A DNA stretch of 64,000 nt from Lewinella sp. IMCC34191 (GTDB lineage Bacteria > Bacteroidota > Bacteroidia > Chitinophagales > Saprospiraceae), in assembly GCF_003390935.1 (NCBI RefSeq), contig NZ_QNQZ01000002.1, positions 186,001 to 250,000 on the forward strand. The letters run 5' to 3'. Below, in pieces: positions 36,212 to 46,160 of the stretch; positions within the stretch are counted from its first letter, which is position 1; every line of letters begins with the position of its first letter. Both the position numbers and the translations under genes were made by a program. The notes beneath the pieces are model-generated. The model made no database searches, was not told where the DNA came from, and worked only from the letters and a program-made list of their open reading frames with translations.

Positions 36212-39200
36212 ATGTACCGAAGCTTTACCCTTTATCTCTTCAGCCTTGTCTTTCCGCTTGCTCTTTGTGCGCAAATGGCCACAGAAAGCGGCGTACGTTA
36301 CGGCCACGAATGGTACGACGCGGGTAGCCGCCACCTCCGGGTGGAGGTGTCCGAAGACGGCATGTACCGGGTGTCAGCCGACGTGCTTGCGAGCTCGGGT
36401 TTGTTGACCGACGGTGGCGACCTGAACCGCCTGCGGGTGATTCACCTGGGTGAACAGGTACCCGTGGACGTGGTGAACGGAGAGTTGCTTTTTCACGGCG
36501 AACGGGCCCGGAGCGAAATGGACCGTCACCTGTTTGAGTTCGGAGACGATATGCTCTTGAATACCCGCTACGGTATGTATACCGATACGTCAGCCTACTA
36601 CGTAAGTCTGGCTGCGGCTCCAGGGGAAGTAGTCCGGTACACGGCGGGGCCGCAGGTAACCGGTGGAGAGCCGACCTCTACTATTTACCGGGAAGCAGGT
36701 AAAGTATATTCCGCCCACCAGAGCAAGTACTTTCGGCGCACCTCCGGTCAGAGCATCTATTTTTCCCATTATGAGTGGAATGAGGGCTTCGGTTCCCTGC
36801 GTAGCAACGATTTGTTATCGAGCAGGGGGACAACCGCTTTTAGTGAAAAACTTGATCTGCCGGAGGCCGTAGCGGGTCAGGCCAGCCTGCACGTCCGCTT
36901 CGGACTCGGATTCGGGGACGCACACTCCCAACAGGTAAGCGTCAACAGCCAGGACCTGGCGACCATCGAAACCGGAGGGGACTGGAGCCTGCACGATACA
37001 ACACTCACCTTTTCCCTGACTGGCACCACGGCCAACTTCAGCATTACTGGACGGGCGGAAGATCGGGACAAAGCGAATTTAGCTTTCGTGGCGGTTACTT
37101 ATCCTGCGCGTGCCGTAGCGAATGCCGGATCGCTTCATTTTTCGCTTCCGGGAGGCCCGGCACGCAACCTGGTGTTCGAGGGTGGCAATGACCAGTTACG
37201 TCTGTACGACCTGACCGATGGCCGAGCGTACACGGGTTCCGCAGAAGGGTTCAATTTGCCGGCTAGTTCTGCCAGCAGAGATTACGTGCTGGTCAACGAA
37301 GCGGCTGATCCGGCCGCCACGGAGGTCATTTCGCTTGCCGACCTGCTGCCAGGTACGGCAGCGGACTATCTGCTTCTCACTAGTCGGCGTCTGGCTGGTA
37401 CGGAAATTGACGATCTGGCCGCCTACCGGGAGAGCGTCCAGGGGGGTGGGTATTCGGTCCACACCGTTTATGTCGAAGATCTTTACGACGCGTTTGGTTA
37501 CGGACTTCGTCGTCACCCCCAGGCTATTAGAAACTATATCCACGCCGCTTTGCAGGTCGCCCCCCAACTCAACTACTTATTCCTGGTAGGAAAGGGAAGA
37601 GAGTATCCCAGCATCCGAGAAAGTAGCGATCTGGCAGCGGCGATGGAAACCTTTTTCATTCCCAGTTTCGGTTACCCGGCATCGGACAACCTACTTTCCG
37701 CGGATATCGGTACGGTCCGCTCCAAGTTGGCCACGGGTCGGCTATCGGCAATCAATCGAGCAGAGGTTGGTATTTACCTACGAAAACTCAAGGAAGTAGA
37801 GCGGCAGATCTTCGAAGTGGACCAAACCATCGATGACGTAGCATGGATGAAGCAGGCGCTCTTTCTCGGAGGAGGTGGAACGGCAGGCGAGCAGAATGCC
37901 ATCCGGTACAACCTAGGGACCATGGAGGAAATTTTCGAGACAAGCCTCTTCGCCGGCAATGTAACGAGCGTCTACAAAACGAATAGCGACCCGATCGAGG
38001 AAGCTCGTCAGGATATCGTCTTCGACCGAATCAACGGCGGAGTTTCGGTACTAACCTTTTACGGGCACTCCAGCAGCCAGGGGTTTGACTTCAGCATCGA
38101 CAATCCACAGAACTATCATAATCGGAATAAATATATGTTTATGATGAGCCTCGGATGCTACAGTGGCGATGCATTCACCGAGGCGCGAAGTATCAGTGAG
38201 CGGTTCATTTTTTTACCGGAAGGCGGAGCCATTACGTACGCCGCCTCGAAGGGGTTGGGATACATCAGTGCGCTTGGAACATATGGCCGAAGCATTTATT
38301 CCAATCTAACTAGTGATTACTACGGGGAAGGCGTGGGTGACATCCTACGGGCTACCATCAATGAATTTGCGGGTACCAGTAACTTCACCATAGGCATACT
38401 TATGGAGCAATTCTCCCTAAGTGGCGATCCGGCCTTCCGACTTCACCCCCGCCCCGGGCCCGATTTGGTGATAGACCCCGCGTCGGTTCAATTCGAACCC
38501 GACGTGATCCCTGCTCAGGATAGTATGTTTCGGGTCAAACTCAACGTCCTTAATCTGGGCACGCACGACAAGGGATTATCGGATAGCGTAGTACTCAACG
38601 TACGCCAGGAGTTGCCGAGCGGTGAGGTACGGGATGTAGGACGTTTTGACGTGCTTACACCCTATTACCTGGAAAGCGTCACGCTGGACATCCCCAATAT
38701 CGGTATCGAAGCGGTCGGTAACAACCGGCTCCTGTTCGATCTGGATGCCACGGACCGGATATCGGAGTTGCCCGCCACGAGCGCCGAGAGTAACAACGAA
38801 GTGGCGATTGGGGGGCGGCCCGGTGTTCCCTTCACGATCATCTCCAATACGGCACGGGTAGCTTATCCTCCCCCCTATGCCGTGGTCGGGCCCGGCTTTG
38901 ATTTGGTAGCGGGAACTTCCGATCCGCTCGCTCCGGAAAGAAGTTATCTGGTGCAGTTGTCCCGCGAGGCTAATTTTACTGATCCTATAACCGAAGAGTC
39001 GTTGATTGCGCCAGGCGGAGTGATTCGGTATCGACCACAGATTAACTTTGAAGATAGTACGACCTATTTTTGGCGTATTAGTCCAGATAGTAGTCTGACG
39101 CTGGGCCAGGGATATTTGTGGAGTGAAAGCAATTTTACCTTTCTCCAAGCACAGCAACCCCATGAAGTTGGATATGCACTAACCCACCCGGGCCAGTTCC

Positions 39201-41230
39201 AACATGGTACGGTCGAGAATGTATCAGTACCGAATAACGCTCCAGGCTGGAAATTTAACCAAAACGTAAACTTAGTTGAAATTGAAAACGGGCTGTTCGA
39301 GTCCAGAGATATGCCCAGGCTGGTATGGAACGGCCAGCGATTTAACTCCCCGCACCCCTGGCACATCCTCGTCGGCATCCAGGTAATGATTGTGGACAGT
39401 ACCGACAACAGTACCTGGTTCAGGTCGCCCGGTGATGGATCATATAATTCTGCGCCCAAAAGTGGTACACCCTGGTCTTTTGACACCCGTACTCCCGAGG
39501 GAAGGACGGGTTTGATGCAATTCCTAGACGAATACGTTCAGGATGGTCAATACGTATTTGTTTGGAGTGTGCAACGTGGAAATGAAATCGAGTATCACAA
39601 CTCCGGCTGGCAGCAAGACTCTACCACTTTCGGCAAAACGCTTTATGGTGCCTTAGAAAAAGAAGGGGCTGAGCAAGTCCGCCTGTTGCAATCGCTTGGC
39701 TCAGTACCTTACACATTTATGTACCAAAAGGGCAAAGGTGCACTTGCCGAAGCTATAGGCACTGATTCACAAGCACAGACATACGCCCGCGTAGGTCTAA
39801 CAGAAAGCTGGGATAGAGGTATTTACACGACCCCAGAGGTGGGTCCGGCACAGCATTATACCAAACTGCGATTTCGGTTTAACAGCGAAACAATCGGCGA
39901 AGGGGATAGTACCTTTTTTCGCCTTTTGGGACGTGATGCTGGTAACGAGTGGCGACTGATTGAAGAAAATCCGCTCCCTATTCAGGACCAACAAGCGTTC
40001 GTCGTTTCACTGGCCGACGTCGATCCTATGGAGTTCCCGTACCTGAAAGCAGAATTTAAGGTGTTTGATGATAGATCGCACACACCATCTACGCTTCAGG
40101 ATATTTACTTCGATTACCAACGACCGGGCGACGTAGCCGTTAGCCCAGCCGTTGTCTATTCCGTGCCGGATACCCTCTTGCAGGGGGAAGTAGCGAAAAT
40201 GGAGATCGGCTACGAAAACCTCTCCCCCATTCCAATGGACAGCATGCTCATCGAACTGACTGTTTTGGATGAGTTCAACCAAGTGACCCGCTTGTACAAG
40301 CGCCGCCCGCCCCTCGCCGGTAACGGACAAGATACCGTTCAATTTTCCCTGCCCACCACCACCATCAACTCCGGGCTTCGGGTCCAGTTGTTGCTCAATC
40401 CCGAGGAAGATCAGCCGGAAGAGATTCTATTCAACAACCTCCTGACCACCAGTCTGGGGGTTGGTAAGGATCTAGTCGACCCCGACCTGAAAGTTTATTT
40501 TGATGGTCGTCGGATTTCCAACGGAGAACTCGTTAGCGCCAAACCCGAAATTCTGATCCAGCTGCGCGATGAGAATCAGTTCCGCCGGCTCGATGATTCG
40601 TCGGCCTACGAGATTGAGTTGGTACATCCCGGACAAAATAGAAGCGGCGAGCGCATCCAGATGTCGGACGAGCGGGTCGAATACATCCCCGCGCCTTCCA
40701 CCGGCGAAAACATGGCCGAAATCTACTTCCGTCCCGAACTGCCCCAGGACGGTACCTACCAACTCAAAGTACAGGCGAAGGACCGGTCGAATAATAAGTC
40801 CGGACGCTTTGAATACGAGCAAGAATTTGAGGTGCTTAACGAGCAGTTGATCACCAACGTACTGACCTATCCTAACCCATTTACGACTCAGACCCGCTTC
40901 GTCTATACCCTCACGGGGAGTGCCGTACCGGAAGTTTTCCGAATCCAGATCATGACCGTATCGGGTCGGGTAGTGCGGGATATCGACCTGCTCGCTTACG
41001 AGGATATCAAGATCGGTACGCACCAAACCCAGTATAGCTGGGACGGAACCGACGAGTACGGTGATCAGTTAGCCAATGGTGTTTACCTCTACCGCGTCAT
41101 TACCGCCGACGACAGCGGCACCCCCCTCGATTCCCACCAGGCATCCGGTAATCAGGAATTTCGCGATCGACACTCGGTCACCGATCAGTACTTCAAGAAT
41201 GGGCTAGGTAAGCTGGTTATCCTTCGATAA
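36212..41230 (+). CDS. PorU2-like gingipain-family (C25) T9SS protease
   Basis: The 1672-residue protein has a signal peptide (MYRSFTLYLFSLVFPLALCAQ) and a C25 cysteine-protease domain near residues 380-770. The catalytic pair is visible: His619 in FYGHSSS and Cys649 in SLGCYSG; LFLVGKGREYPS and the GGAITYAASKG strand also match the family. Large beta domains follow, and the C-terminus has a FlgD-like/T9SS end (YPNPFTTQTRFVYTL ... SWDGTDEYGDQLANGVYLYRV). The length and own sorting domain fit the group named putative T9SS sortase PorU2 rather than PorU itself. It may process or attach T9SS cargo. The ATG at 36212 gives the best signal peptide; an earlier ATG at 36191 is in frame. No other T9SS machinery gene is adjacent. 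Confidence 0.88.
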   Translation: MYRSFTLYLFSLVFPLALCAQMATESGVRYGHEWYDAGSRHLRVEVSEDGMYRVSADVLASSGLLTDGGDLNRLRVIHLGEQVPVDVVNGELLFHGERARSEMDRHLFEFGDDMLLNTRYGMYTDTSAYYVSLAAAPGEVVRYTAGPQVTGGEPTSTIYREAGKVYSAHQSKYFRRTSGQSIYFSHYEWNEGFGSLRSNDLLSSRGTTAFSEKLDLPEAVAGQASLHVRFGLGFGDAHSQQVSVNSQDLATIETGGDWSLHDTTLTFSLTGTTANFSITGRAEDRDKANLAFVAVTYPARAVANAGSLHFSLPGGPARNLVFEGGNDQLRLYDLTDGRAYTGSAEGFNLPASSASRDYVLVNEAADPAATEVISLADLLPGTAADYLLLTSRRLAGTEIDDLAAYRESVQGGGYSVHTVYVEDLYDAFGYGLRRHPQAIRNYIHAALQVAPQLNYLFLVGKGREYPSIRESSDLAAAMETFFIPSFGYPASDNLLSADIGTVRSKLATGRLSAINRAEVGIYLRKLKEVERQIFEVDQTIDDVAWMKQALFLGGGGTAGEQNAIRYNLGTMEEIFETSLFAGNVTSVYKTNSDPIEEARQDIVFDRINGGVSVLTFYGHSSSQGFDFSIDNPQNYHNRNKYMFMMSLGCYSGDAFTEARSISERFIFLPEGGAITYAASKGLGYISALGTYGRSIYSNLTSDYYGEGVGDILRATINEFAGTSNFTIGILMEQFSLSGDPAFRLHPRPGPDLVIDPASVQFEPDVIPAQDSMFRVKLNVLNLGTHDKGLSDSVVLNVRQELPSGEVRDVGRFDVLTPYYLESVTLDIPNIGIEAVGNNRLLFDLDATDRISELPATSAESNNEVAIGGRPGVPFTIISNTARVAYPPPYAVVGPGFDLVAGTSDPLAPERSYLVQLSREANFTDPITEESLIAPGGVIRYRPQINFEDSTTYFWRISPDSSLTLGQGYLWSESNFTFLQAQQPHEVGYALTHPGQFQHGTVENVSVPNNAPGWKFNQNVNLVEIENGLFESRDMPRLVWNGQRFNSPHPWHILVGIQVMIVDSTDNSTWFRSPGDGSYNSAPKSGTPWSFDTRTPEGRTGLMQFLDEYVQDGQYVFVWSVQRGNEIEYHNSGWQQDSTTFGKTLYGALEKEGAEQVRLLQSLGSVPYTFMYQKGKGALAEAIGTDSQAQTYARVGLTESWDRGIYTTPEVGPAQHYTKLRFRFNSETIGEGDSTFFRLLGRDAGNEWRLIEENPLPIQDQQAFVVSLADVDPMEFPYLKAEFKVFDDRSHTPSTLQDIYFDYQRPGDVAVSPAVVYSVPDTLLQGEVAKMEIGYENLSPIPMDSMLIELTVLDEFNQVTRLYKRRPPLAGNGQDTVQFSLPTTTINSGLRVQLLLNPEEDQPEEILFNNLLTTSLGVGKDLVDPDLKVYFDGRRISNGELVSAKPEILIQLRDENQFRRLDDSSAYEIELVHPGQNRSGERIQMSDERVEYIPAPSTGENMAEIYFRPELPQDGTYQLKVQAKDRSNNKSGRFEYEQEFEVLNEQLITNVLTYPNPFTTQTRFVYTLTGSAVPEVFRIQIMTVSGRVVRDIDLLAYEDIKIGTHQTQYSWDGTDEYGDQLANGVYLYRVITADDSGTPLDSHQASGNQEFRDRHSVTDQYFKNGLGKLVILR

Positions 41231-41287
41231 GAGCATCCGTAATACGTCCTAGAGACGAAGCCGCGGATCAAACAAACTAGCCGGGAA

Positions 41288-42487
41288 ATGACACGGAGTT
41301 GGTATGTAATCATTGCGGTAAGCGCCGCAATTTTTCTGGTGAATTACGTGCTTCCCAGTGACCTGAACAACTGGACTAAAACGCTGAATTTTTCGCTGGA
41401 TCCTATTCTGCAGGATGACATCATGCAGACGGAAACCGAATGGAAGCTAAATGATTCGGAATTCGGCCGACGTCCCTTCATGGTGAGTATCATGCAGTAC
41501 GGTACCCGCTGGACGGGCTTGCCTTCCCCCCTCTTCTTCACCCTGATACAGTTTTTGGGCTACGTACTGTGCCTGCTGGCACTGCATCGCCTGACACAGC
41601 GAGTGTGGCCAGATAAGGCGGTGTCTCCACTCACCTTACTGCCCTTCATACTTGTTTTCCCTAATTTATTCTTATTCACCGCGCACGCGCATACCTACGA
41701 TGACCTGTACCAGTACCTATTGCTGCTGATCGTACTCTATGGCGCAATAGATCGTCGCCCCCTGCTCGCCCTCGCCTGTGCTGCGGCGGCCTGTGTGGTG
41801 CGTGAAACCAGCTTATTATGCTTACCCGTACTGGCTTATTTACTCTGGCAACGCACCAGTTGGTCGCCCGTCGGGGCCATCATCGCATGCGGCTTCGCCG
41901 GATTAGCAGCTTTACTTTTTCTCTACAGTTACGTACCAAACGACCTGGCCCAAGAATCGATGGCTTTTACCCAAACTACCCGTTTCTTCGCCTGGAGGGC
42001 CAATTTCCGGGACTACGTCAGGATCAACGAGACACTGATTCTGACGATCATCATACTGGCCCCCTTCCTCCTACTTGCGTACAGATACCGGGAAGAAATC
42101 CGCCAGACGCCCGTTCAACGGGATTTAGTTTACTCAGCCATTTTCCTGGCATTGTCTAATACCACCGCAGTATACATCACCGCGATGGCAAGAGAGGCCC
42201 GGTTATTGTTACTCCCCTTACTTCCCCTCCTGCCCGTGGTCAGCCCCTTCCTACAGCAAGAATGGACCGGCGGCACGTTACGGTGGCAAACCTATTCCGT
42301 CAGGGAATGGTGCGCAGCCTTGCTCGGAGCGATCGTAGCTACCCTCCTGTACCAACCCTCGGTCGGGGGTACCGGCTACTTCTACCGCTTCTACGTTTTC
42401 TGTTGGGTAGGAATATGGATACTTATCTTTCGTCGTCTGTATAGCGGGGCGGGGCAAGAAATCAAAGCCTCCCACTTCCCTTCCTAA
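41288..42487 (+). CDS. Multipass membrane protein of unknown function
   Basis: The 399-residue protein has about ten hydrophobic helices and begins with a membrane segment (SWYVIIAVSAAIFLVNYVLP). An extracytoplasmic loop carries FSLDPILQDDIMQTETEWKLND and PFMVSIMQYGTRWTGL, and another RETSLLCLPVLAYLLW. The layout resembles polyprenyl-sugar glycosyltransferases or EpsG-like polymer proteins, but I see no clear catalytic DE or HPP loop. It starts 57 bp after the PorU2-like gene and may share its transcript. A link to glycan building is inference from topology only. Confidence 0.75.
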   Translation: MTRSWYVIIAVSAAIFLVNYVLPSDLNNWTKTLNFSLDPILQDDIMQTETEWKLNDSEFGRRPFMVSIMQYGTRWTGLPSPLFFTLIQFLGYVLCLLALHRLTQRVWPDKAVSPLTLLPFILVFPNLFLFTAHAHTYDDLYQYLLLLIVLYGAIDRRPLLALACAAAACVVRETSLLCLPVLAYLLWQRTSWSPVGAIIACGFAGLAALLFLYSYVPNDLAQESMAFTQTTRFFAWRANFRDYVRINETLILTIIILAPFLLLAYRYREEIRQTPVQRDLVYSAIFLALSNTTAVYITAMAREARLLLLPLLPLLPVVSPFLQQEWTGGTLRWQTYSVREWCAALLGAIVATLLYQPSVGGTGYFYRFYVFCWVGIWILIFRRLYSGAGQEIKASHFPS

Positions 42488-42811
42488 GAGCTTTTTCGGA
42501 CTTTACCGATCGCCCTGCAAATGGCCATTTTCGGCTGGAAGGCCAAAATCCAATCAAGCTTTGAGCCCCGGTCGGTATGCCCGCTATTTTTATCACCCGT
42601 CTGCGCGGAAATTCGTCCCTGCTGCCCCCCCCCGGTCCGCAAGTAATACGCCTGACCCCGTTGTTGCCGTACCGACTTAAATCTGGCACGCTGAGTTCCT
42701 CTCCGTGGTAGGAGGTCGGCCAGCGTATACAACTCCGATATTGCCAGGCACTTCGTGTCAAGATCAGTATCTTCCAATATCCGAATCGCGGCAACTCCCC
42801 GACCCTTACCT

Positions 42812-43450
42812 ATGGTTTGTGACTTTTACCGTTGGTATTTCTATTCCCTTTTAGTGCTGGCGGGTAGCCACCTCTCCGCCCAAACCTTCGTAGAACAATT
42901 AGCCACCGAAGTCTGCAATTGCCTCAGTGCGGAAGCGTTGATCTACCCCCGCATACAGGCCGACCGCTGCGTGGAAACCGTGGTCAACGCACACCCCCGT
43001 CAGATAAAAGCGGAACTGAAACTTTCCGTCCGCCGGGATGATGATCTTAAACAGCTGGAAGCCCTATTAATCGATCCCTTAGCGGAAAACTGTACCGTTC
43101 TACGCGACCTTCAGCCTGAAAGAGAGGAGCCCGAACTGCGGTATACGGATATCCCCCTCGTCCGAAACAGCGGAACGAACGCCGAAAAACACCCTCCGGC
43201 CGACGATCGATCCAGCATCGCTATCGAAGCACCCGCGCTCTATGAGCTGAGGGGAAAAGTGACCGCCTACGACGGTAACCGGCTCGAACTACGCGCTGAA
43301 GATGGACGAACGGTAAGACTCTCCGTAGCGGACCGACAACTGCGCCGCCAACTCATACTCACCGTTGGAAACCAATACACGGTGAGCTACCGGTTGGATT
43401 GGCGATCGGACGATAAAAGCGTGTTGCGAATAGTAGAAGATGTTAATTAG
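42812..43450 (+). CDS. Small exported protein of unknown function
   Basis: The 212-residue protein has a signal peptide (YFYSLLVLAGSHLSAQ), a helical segment with cysteines (LATEVCNCLSAEALI...DRCVETVVNAHP ... ENCTVLRDLQ) and a C-terminal small beta domain (LYELRGKVTAYDGNRLELRAEDGRTVRLSVADRQ ... YTVSYRLDWRSDD). The N-terminal part resembles helical Cys-containing periplasmic domains in this phylum; I cannot assign a function. The ATG at 42812 was chosen because the upstream extension is hydrophilic. The 324-bp gap before it holds only weak antisense open frames and a run of eight C. Confidence 0.7.
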   Translation: MVCDFYRWYFYSLLVLAGSHLSAQTFVEQLATEVCNCLSAEALIYPRIQADRCVETVVNAHPRQIKAELKLSVRRDDDLKQLEALLIDPLAENCTVLRDLQPEREEPELRYTDIPLVRNSGTNAEKHPPADDRSSIAIEAPALYELRGKVTAYDGNRLELRAEDGRTVRLSVADRQLRRQLILTVGNQYTVSYRLDWRSDDKSVLRIVEDVN

Positions 43451-43521
43451 GGGAATTATTTCTTTCAGAAAAAACTGAAAGTTGGTGAGTTTGTTATATC
43501 CCGAACCGCCAATTCAACCGG

Positions 43522-44712
43522 ATGACTTCTGCCCCCTCCCTCTCCACCCTGCTTCGTGATTCCCGATTAGCTGCTAACCTGCGCTCCGTCGCCCAAAAAG
43601 TCGAGCGTGGCGAGCGTATTACGCCAGAGGAAGGCCTGCTCCTGTATGAAGAAGCGCCACTGGGGTATTTAGGCGCGCTTGCCAACCATATCCGGGAGCG
43701 GAAGCACGGCGACAACACCTACTTCAACCGCAACTTTCACATCGAGCCGACGAACGTCTGCCTTTATACCTGCACCTTCTGTAGCTACAGCCGGCGGATC
43801 AAAAAGCGGGAAGACGGCTGGGAGTACACCCTGGAGGATATGATGGACATCGTCCGTAAGTACGACGACCAGCCCGTCACGGAGGTACACATCGTCGGTG
43901 GCGTGCTGCCGCAGTACGACGTCCCCTTTTACACGGAGTTGTTCCGGCAGATTCGTGCCCACCGGCCCGATCTCCACGTTAAAGCGCTTACGCCGGTAGA
44001 ATATCACTACATCTTCAAAAAGGCCAAAATCAGCTACGAGGAAGGCATGCGCCTCATGAAGGAAGCCGGCTTGCAAAGTATGCCCGGCGGCGGGGCGGAG
44101 ATATTCCATCCGGAAGTACGCGACCAGATCGCCGGCGGAAAGTGTACCGGCGAACAGTGGCTGCGTATTCACGAAATCTGGCACGAACTGGGTGGCCGGT
44201 CGAACGCGACCATGCTTTACGGACACATCGAGGAATACCACCACCGGGTAGACCACCTCGAGAAACTGCGGGCGCTACAGGATAAAACCGGTGGCTTCCA
44301 AACCTATATCCCCCTCAAGTTCCGCAACGAAAACAACGAACTGAGCCACCTGCCGGAAGTTAGTGTCATCGAAGATTTGCGCAACTACGCCATCGGCCGG
44401 ATCTACCTGGATAACTTCGACCACGTCAAGGCCTACTGGCCCATGATCGGCCGCACTACCGCTCAGTTGAGCCTGGCCTTCGGCGTCAACGATATCGACG
44501 GCACCATTGACGACACCACGCGTATCTACTCCATGGCTGGGGCCGAAAAGCACCCGGCAATGAGTACCGAAGACCTCGTCAAGATGATCCGATCCGTAGG
44601 TCGCCGTCCCATCGAGCGAGATACGTTATACGGGGTCATCAAGGACTACACCGATGTAGAGTTCGCCGACGATAAAGCCTACCGCGGATACACCTCCCTG
44701 CCCGTCGTCTAG
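43522..44712 (+). CDS. mqnE: Aminofutalosine synthase (radical SAM)
   Basis: The 396-residue enzyme joins 3-[(1-carboxyvinyl)oxy]benzoate to S-adenosylmethionine to give aminofutalosine, the second step of the futalosine route to menaquinone. The iron-sulfur cluster cysteines are C80-x3-C84-x2-C87 in VCLYTCTFCSY, and the MqnE-type signatures FHIEPTNVC, VKALTPVEYHYIFKKAK, MPGGGAEIFHPEVRDQI and GRTTAQLSLAFGVNDIDGT are present. Length is normal; MqnC would lack the TPVEYHY stretch. It heads a run with a histidine phosphatase and mqnA. Confidence 0.96.
   Translation: MTSAPSLSTLLRDSRLAANLRSVAQKVERGERITPEEGLLLYEEAPLGYLGALANHIRERKHGDNTYFNRNFHIEPTNVCLYTCTFCSYSRRIKKREDGWEYTLEDMMDIVRKYDDQPVTEVHIVGGVLPQYDVPFYTELFRQIRAHRPDLHVKALTPVEYHYIFKKAKISYEEGMRLMKEAGLQSMPGGGAEIFHPEVRDQIAGGKCTGEQWLRIHEIWHELGGRSNATMLYGHIEEYHHRVDHLEKLRALQDKTGGFQTYIPLKFRNENNELSHLPEVSVIEDLRNYAIGRIYLDNFDHVKAYWPMIGRTTAQLSLAFGVNDIDGTIDDTTRIYSMAGAEKHPAMSTEDLVKMIRSVGRRPIERDTLYGVIKDYTDVEFADDKAYRGYTSLPVV
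43576..43592 (+). repeat. Dispersed motif, copy 8 (plus orientation, in mqnE)
   Basis: AACCTGCGCTCCGTCGC followed by CCAAAAA, so the flank also matches copy 6. Encodes NLRSVAQ near the mqnE N-terminus, a different frame from the other coding copies. Confidence 0.5.
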
Positions 44713-44759
44713 TTTAGCCCGCACCACCACCGCCCGAACCTTCGTTAACGTATTACCAA

Positions 44760-45401
44760 ATGGGAAACCAAAAGACCGTCTATATCGTCCGTCACGGAGA
44801 AACCGACTATAACCTGCGCGGCATCGTGCAGGGCAGCGGGGTCGACTCCAGCCTGAACCATACCGGACGGCAGCAGGCCGGCCACTTTCACCAGCACTAC
44901 GGCGAGGAAGATTTTGAGGTAGTACTCACCAGCGGACTCAAGCGGACCTGGGAAACGGTCTCCCCCTTTATCGATGGCGGCCTGCCCTGGGAACGCCACG
45001 AAAGCATTAACGAAATTTGCTGGGGAAGCCACGAAGGCAAACTCGGCACGCCGGATAGCATCGCCGAATACCAGCGTATTAAAAACGGCTGGACGGCCGG
45101 TGAGCTGGACGGCCGTATCGGCGGCGGAGAGAGTGCCCGCGAACTCGGCGAACGGCTGGAACGCTTTATCGATCACCTGGACGAGCGCCCGGAATCCAAA
45201 ATTCTGGTCTGTAGCCACGGAAGAGCCATGTGCGGACTCATCACCCTAATGATGGGTAAGCCCATCAGCATGATGAACGAGCTCAAGCACAATAACGTCG
45301 GATTGTGGATTGGCGAGCAGCAGCCGAATGGCCTCTACCACTTCCATACCCGCAACGATCGCCGGCACCTGCCCGGCCCCCAGACCCTCGGCGCATGGTA
45401 A
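44760..45401 (+). CDS. Histidine phosphatase family protein (phosphoglycerate mutase-like)
   Basis: The 213-residue protein carries the branch-1 signature VYIVRHGETDYNLRGIVQG with the phospho-accepting His in RHG, the second arginine in SGLKRTWET, the acid/base region NEICWGSHEGKL and the second catalytic His in VCSHGRAMCGL. These enzymes range from phosphoglycerate mutases to small-molecule phosphatases; length and sequence fit the broad-specificity phosphatase side. It lies 47 bp after mqnE and overlaps mqnA by 7 bp, so a role beside menaquinone synthesis is suggested by context only. Confidence 0.92.
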   Translation: MGNQKTVYIVRHGETDYNLRGIVQGSGVDSSLNHTGRQQAGHFHQHYGEEDFEVVLTSGLKRTWETVSPFIDGGLPWERHESINEICWGSHEGKLGTPDSIAEYQRIKNGWTAGELDGRIGGGESARELGERLERFIDHLDERPESKILVCSHGRAMCGLITLMMGKPISMMNELKHNNVGLWIGEQQPNGLYHFHTRNDRRHLPGPQTLGAW

Positions 45402-46159
45402 AGAAAAAAGCACGATTGGTAGCGGTCAGCTACCTCAACACCAAGCCGCTGCTCTACGGACTGCTCCGCAGTTCCCTCAGCGACCGGCTGCAAATCGACC
45501 TGGCCATCCCCAGCGAATGCGCCCGCCGGCTGGCCAGCGGGGAAGCCGAAATCGGGCTGGTGCCCGTAGCCGTTCTTCCCGAACTTGACGAATATCGGAT
45601 CATCAGCGACTACTGCATCGGTGCCGACGGCGAGGTAGCTACGGTATGCATTTACGGCGACGTGCCGCTGCGGGAGATGACGCATATCTACCTCGATCAC
45701 CACAGCCGTACGTCTGTCATGCTGGCGCGTCTCCTTCTGGAAGAGTACTGGGAACATCATGTCACCTTTCTCGACGCGAAAGACGGTTATATCGATCATA
45801 TCAACGGCACCATCGGCGGACTGGTGATCGGCGACCGGACAATTGGTCTGGACAAACGCTTCCGCTACGTTTACGACTTAGGGACGGCATGGAAACAGCA
45901 TACCGGACTACCTTTCGTATTCGCGGCCTGGGTTACCACGAATCCGGATCTGTCCGAGGAATTCATCGCATCGTTCAATACGGCGCTGCGCGAGGGGCTG
46001 GATCATCTGCCGCAGTTGCAGTTGTTGCTGCCCTCCCCTGCCCCGGACTTCGACCTGACGAATTATTACACCCACCACATCGACTACCGCCTGGATGCCG
46101 GTAAAAGAAAGGCGCTCAAGCGGTTTCTCTCCTACGTTACGGCCGGATTACCCGTCTAA
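45395..46159 (+). CDS. mqnA: Chorismate dehydratase
   Basis: The 254-residue enzyme removes water from chorismate to give 3-[(1-carboxyvinyl)oxy]benzoate, the entry step of the futalosine menaquinone pathway and the substrate of MqnE. It has the periplasmic-binding-protein fold with VAVSYLNTKPLLYGL, LAIPSECARRLASGEAEIGLVPVAVL, ISDYCIGADGEVATVCIYG and LVIGDRTIGLDKRFRYVYDLGTAWKQHTGLPFVFAAW, all family marks. The ATG at 45395 overlaps the phosphatase stop (ATGGTAA). It converges with the M56 gene, 1 bp apart. Confidence 0.95.
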   Translation: MVKKKARLVAVSYLNTKPLLYGLLRSSLSDRLQIDLAIPSECARRLASGEAEIGLVPVAVLPELDEYRIISDYCIGADGEVATVCIYGDVPLREMTHIYLDHHSRTSVMLARLLLEEYWEHHVTFLDAKDGYIDHINGTIGGLVIGDRTIGLDKRFRYVYDLGTAWKQHTGLPFVFAAWVTTNPDLSEEFIASFNTALREGLDHLPQLQLLLPSPAPDFDLTNYYTHHIDYRLDAGKRKALKRFLSYVTAGLPV

Positions 46160-46160
46160 A

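Noticed and set aside
42484-42777. 97-codon minus-strand frame and RNA-like sequence before the gene at 42812
   Set aside because: No recognisable domain or RNA fold (I looked for SRP, tmRNA and RNase P signatures); context and codon use are unconvincing, so it was left as unexplained gap.
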